From: Frankia canadensis
GTDB taxonomy: Bacteria; Actinomycetota; Actinomycetes; Frankiales; Frankiaceae
Reading direction: 5' to 3'
Assembly: GCF_900197875.1 (NCBI RefSeq)
Contig: NZ_FZMO01000257.1
Coordinates: forward strand, 1 to 43,644
DNA: 43,644 bases
The notes beneath the pieces were generated by a model. It ran no database searches, was not told where the DNA came from, and saw only the letters and a program-made list of their open reading frames with translations. Within the stretch, counting starts at the first letter, position 1; each line of letters starts with the position of its first letter. This document shows positions 41,432-43,644 of this stretch, in pieces. A program made the position numbers and the translations under genes.

Positions 41432-42244
41432 TCAGCGGGTGGGCTGGCAGGTGGGGCACCAGAACAGGTTGCGGCCCGCCAGGGTGGTCGAGCGGACCTC
41501 GGTCGCGCAGACAAGGCAGGGCAGGCCGGCACGGCGGTAGACGTAGACCTCGCCGCCATGGTCGTCGACGCGGGGCGGACGGCCCATCGCCTCGGGAGTG
41601 TGCGCGGGGCGGACGGTGTCGATCCGGCCTGTGCGCACCCCGTCGGCCATCAGCGCGGCCAGATCGGCCCACAGGATGGCCCACTGCTCGTCGGTCAGGT
41701 CGCGGCCGGGCAGCATCGGGTCGATGCCTGCGCGGAAGAGCACCTCGGCCCGGTAGATGTTGCCCGGGCCGGCGACCACCGCCTGGTCCATCAGCAGCGC
41801 GGCGATCGTCGTGCGGCTGCGGCCCACGCGCCGCCGGGCCAGCTCCGGATCGGCGTCGGCGCGCAGCGGGTCGGGGCCCAGCCGGTCGCGCAGCGCTTTC
41901 ACCTCGCCGGGACCCAGCAGCTCGCAGGCGCTAGGCCCGCGCAGGTCGGCGTAGCCGGCGGGGGCGGTCAGCCGCAACCGGACGGCACCCGTCGGCGCGG
42001 GCGGCGGACCGGCCGCGAGCGTGCTTGTCCCGTAGATACCGAGATGGACGTGCAGCATCTGGTCGTCGTCGAAGCCGAGCAGCAGGTGCTTGCCGTGCGC
42101 CTCGGCGGTGGTCAGCACCCGCCCGTCCAGGCGCCGGGCGCCGTCGGCGAACCGGCCCTGCGGGCTTGACGCGCCGACCGCGACGCCGCCGAACATGCGC
42201 CCGTGTGCGGCGGCCAGCCGGTGCACGGTGTGACCCTCGGGCAT
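41432..42244 (-). CDS. Fpg/Nei-family DNA glycosylase (Nei2-like)
   Basis: The 270-residue protein begins MPEGHTVHRLAAAHGRMFGG, where Pro2 and Glu3 are the catalytic N-terminal pair after Met removal. LHVHLGIYGT follows, then the helix-two-turn-helix region with MDQAVVAGPGNIYRAEVLFR, carrying the conserved GxGNIY(R)AE, and the C-terminal zinc finger CLVCATEVRSTTLAGRNLFWCPTC, whose four Cys are present. The PEGHTVHR start and the finger type match actinobacterial Nei2 rather than Fpg. It should excise oxidised pyrimidines and cut the strand as an AP lyase. The gene is not in an obvious operon. Confidence 0.93.
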   Translation of the reverse strand: MPEGHTVHRLAAAHGRMFGGVAVGASSPQGRFADGARRLDGRVLTTAEAHGKHLLLGFDDDQMLHVHLGIYGTSTLAAGPPPAPTGAVRLRLTAPAGYADLRGPSACELLGPGEVKALRDRLGPDPLRADADPELARRRVGRSRTTIAALLMDQAVVAGPGNIYRAEVLFRAGIDPMLPGRDLTDEQWAILWADLAALMADGVRTGRIDTVRPAHTPEAMGRPPRVDDHGGEVYVYRRAGLPCLVCATEVRSTTLAGRNLFWCPTCQPTR

Positions 42245-42375
42245 GGTGGGCCGATCATACCGGCGGCCCGGCATCGCGAGATCGCAGGGATCAGGCCCGG
42301 GAGCGGCCGAGCGAGAGTCTGTTCCGCTTCGTCGTGCGGCCGCCGGCGCCGCTGCGTGCGGGGGGCCGGCATCGG

Positions 42376-42651
42376 ATGGCCTTACGGCTCACCCTCGGCG
42401 CCGGCCAGGTGATGGCCGACCACTACGGCTTCATCCCGTTGACCCGATGCGAGCTGTTCCACCTGCGGCTGCGGTTCTCGCCGACGCGGCCGCCCGCCGG
42501 CGTCTGGCTGCTTGACGGCGTACCGCCCCGCACTGCCGACGACGACCCCGCCGGCCTGCCATCCCTCAACCTGGACGCGGTCGGAGAGAGCCTGCTGACC
42601 TTCCCGGCGCCCCGCGAGGGGCGCAGCCACGGCGCCTGCTGGCGGTTCTGA
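42376..42651 (+). CDS. small hypothetical protein, possibly 5'-truncated
   Basis: From the ATG at 42376 the frame gives 91 residues with balanced composition: MALRLTLGAGQVMADHYGFI, PLTRCELFHLRLRFSPTRPP, then WLLDGVPPRT. Coding-like sequence continues upstream in frame (SESLFRFVVRPPAPLRAGGR) without an obvious start, so the gene may have lost its beginning or use a GTG near 42337. I do not recognise a known family, though the alternating hydrophobic pattern suggests a small beta-sandwich. It overlaps the minus-strand His-rich frame at 42423-42719, so both cannot be fully real unless antisense. Confidence 0.5.
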   Translation: MALRLTLGAGQVMADHYGFIPLTRCELFHLRLRFSPTRPPAGVWLLDGVPPRTADDDPAGLPSLNLDAVGESLLTFPAPREGRSHGACWRF

Positions 42652-42719
42652 CGCGCGGCCGGCGGGATGTCGTCTGCGTGCTGGTGCTGGTGCTGGTGCT
42701 GGTGTTGGTCGGTCGACAT
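42423..42719 (-). CDS. His/Gln-rich start of a possible truncated gene
   Basis: The ATG at 42719 has a strong GGAGG at ideal spacing and reads MSTDQHQHQHQHQHADDIPP, then AARQNRQQ. The (HQ) run comes from a six-base repeat at 42678-42707. The first 30 residues resemble the His-rich starts of some methyltransferases or metal-binding proteins, but the remaining about 65 residues are low-quality and antisense to the frame at 42376-42651. A truncated gene start joined to foreign sequence is the best guess. A 170-bp gap separates it from the F420-reductase-like gene in the same orientation. Confidence 0.35.
   Translation of the reverse strand: MSTDQHQHQHQHQHADDIPPAARQNRQQAPWLRPSRGAGKVSRLSPTASRLRDGRPAGSSSAVRGGTPSSSQTPAGGRVGENRSRRWNSSHRVNGMKP
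42678..42707. repeat. six-base tandem repeat (CACCAG on the minus strand)
   Basis: Four copies of GTGCTG and one GTGTTG on the plus strand encode the (HQ) run of the minus-strand frame. Confidence 0.85.
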
Positions 42720-42889
42720 CGTGGTCGCCTCCTGTGCCCCGGAAGGCCCAGTCCGGGAGTGGCTCACGATGACGCCGCGAGGCGCCGCGCCGACAGGCAT
42801 GCTCCTGGCGGAACAAAGGTCGGATGACGGTCATGACCCGCCGGCGCCGACGGACCGCCCTGCCAGCGAACGGCGGGTGGGCAGGTAGG

Positions 42890-43588
42890 TCAGCCGGCCG
42901 GGGTGTCGGCGTAGCGGCGGGCGGAGGCGAGCGCGGCGCGCAGGGTCGCGGCGTCCACCTGCGCACCGGCGTCCCCGGCGGTGCCATCGGCGCCGAAGTA
43001 CAGGTTGGCGTAGGCGGCGGTGTCTCGCTGGTAGCGCCAGCCCTCCGCCAGCGGTCCGGCGTCGACGGCGTCGTAGCCGAGGGCGTCGAGAACGTCGGTA
43101 GCCGTTGCCTTGGCGGTCGCGTCATCACCGGCGATCGCCAGCGCCGAGCGGTCCGGGGCGCCGGCGGGCCGGGCCAGCGACAGCAGGTGCTTGTAGTAGA
43201 TGTTGTTGAAGACCTTGACCACCTTCGAGGTTGGCAGGTGCGCGGCGAGCAGCTCGCTCGTCGTGGTCGACTCGTTCTCCAGCTCGGGGAAGACGCCGTC
43301 CCGCTGCGGGTAGTAGTTGTTGGTGTCGAGTACCACCTTCCCGACCAGCGGTTCGACCGGAACCTCGCGGTAGGCGCGCAGCGGCACGGTCACGACGACG
43401 AGGTCACCCGCGGCGGCGGCCTGAGCCGCGGTGGCGGCCCGGGCCCGCGGCCCCAGCTCCGCCACCAGATCCTGCAAGGTCTCCGGGCCGCGCGAGTTGC
43501 TCAGCACGACGTCATATCCGGCGGCGACGGCGAGTTTCGCGACCGTTCCGCCGATGTTCCCGCTGCCGATCAGTCCAAGGGTCGTCAT
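42890..43588 (-). CDS. NADPH-dependent F420 reductase-like NAD(P)-binding protein
   Basis: The start chosen is the ATG at 43588, where the family N-terminus MTTLGLIGSGNIGGTVAKLA begins; an ATG at 43621 with a GGGGA upstream is possible. The 232-residue protein has the Rossmann GxGNIG motif, NSRGPETL for the 2'-phosphate of NADP, VTVPLRAYREVPVEPLVGKV, VLDTNNYYPQRDG and VKVFNNIYYKHL, typical of the NAD-binding family related to F420-dependent NADP reductase and other YpjI/COG2085 proteins. The C-terminal part (YQRDTAAYANLYFGADG) matches this group. It may act with F420 or as a general NADP-binding reductase. Confidence 0.88.
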   Translation of the reverse strand: MTTLGLIGSGNIGGTVAKLAVAAGYDVVLSNSRGPETLQDLVAELGPRARAATAAQAAAAGDLVVVTVPLRAYREVPVEPLVGKVVLDTNNYYPQRDGVFPELENESTTTSELLAAHLPTSKVVKVFNNIYYKHLLSLARPAGAPDRSALAIAGDDATAKATATDVLDALGYDAVDAGPLAEGWRYQRDTAAYANLYFGADGTAGDAGAQVDAATLRAALASARRYADTPAG

Positions 43589-43644
43589 GCCGTCGACAAC
43601 TCCGAGCGGCACGGTCGACATTCCCCGCCCCGTCTCCCCTGCTC

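Overview
The window is very GC-rich (third codon positions almost all G or C) with short or overlapping intergenic gaps, several leaderless starts, eukaryotic-type Ser/Thr kinases, a DUF574-type methyltransferase, an LpqY-SugABC-type transporter and the remains of a pSAM2-like actinomycete integrative element. This points to a high-GC actinomycete; the gene content looks Frankia-like, but no rRNA or other decisive marker is present, so the genus is an inference. No rRNA, tRNA or CRISPR array was seen.

Left part (1-9900). A sensor-kinase-like ATPase runs off the left edge. Next to it lies a decayed stretch holding fragments of a RepSA-like replication initiator and an FtsK/TraSA-like transfer ATPase, still in the order and overlap expected for a mobile actinomycete element. 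Then comes a tidy operon: a DrrA-type ATPase, a DrrB-type permease and a MerR-type regulator, with a MerR-type promoter (15-bp perfect inverted repeat inside a 20-bp spacer) upstream. After a transposase remnant, a membrane-anchored secreted protein converges on a Ser/Thr kinase; their extracellular C-terminal domains look alike. A frameshifted NHL-repeat remnant lies behind the kinase.

Middle (10000-25000). A divergent membrane protein and NarL-type two-component pair, a nuclease-fold protein, a nucleoside-diphosphate-sugar epimerase-like protein, a DUF574 methyltransferase and a hotdog thioesterase are followed by a complete trehalose/maltose-type ABC importer (lpqY-sugA-sugB-sugC), tightly coupled. 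It converges on a BlaI/M56 repressor-protease pair, which is divergent from a DUF2231 membrane protein across a striking set of TAGTA/TACTA palindromes. A CobW-type metal GTPase follows.

The most unusual part is 25292-34209: a very large lipoprotein of unknown function, a CHAT-domain caspase-like protease and a TIR-domain protein with a ubiquitin-like C-terminal domain form one overlapping operon, which converges, across an 18-bp tandem repeat, on a membrane Ser/Thr kinase with a ricin-type lectin sensor. Protease, probable NADase, lectin-kinase and lipoprotein together resemble a signalling or biological-conflict module that I cannot match to a named system.

Right part (34473-43644). An acyl-CoA synthetase, an LLM-class oxidoreductase and a 5'-truncated branched-chain amino-acid-type binding protein are followed by a decayed patch (LysR remnant, small leaderless gene), an MptB-like mannosyltransferase, a Nei2-type DNA glycosylase, two small overlapping ORFs and an F420-reductase-like NADP-binding protein. 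Short tandem repeats recur in the intergenic spaces of the whole window.
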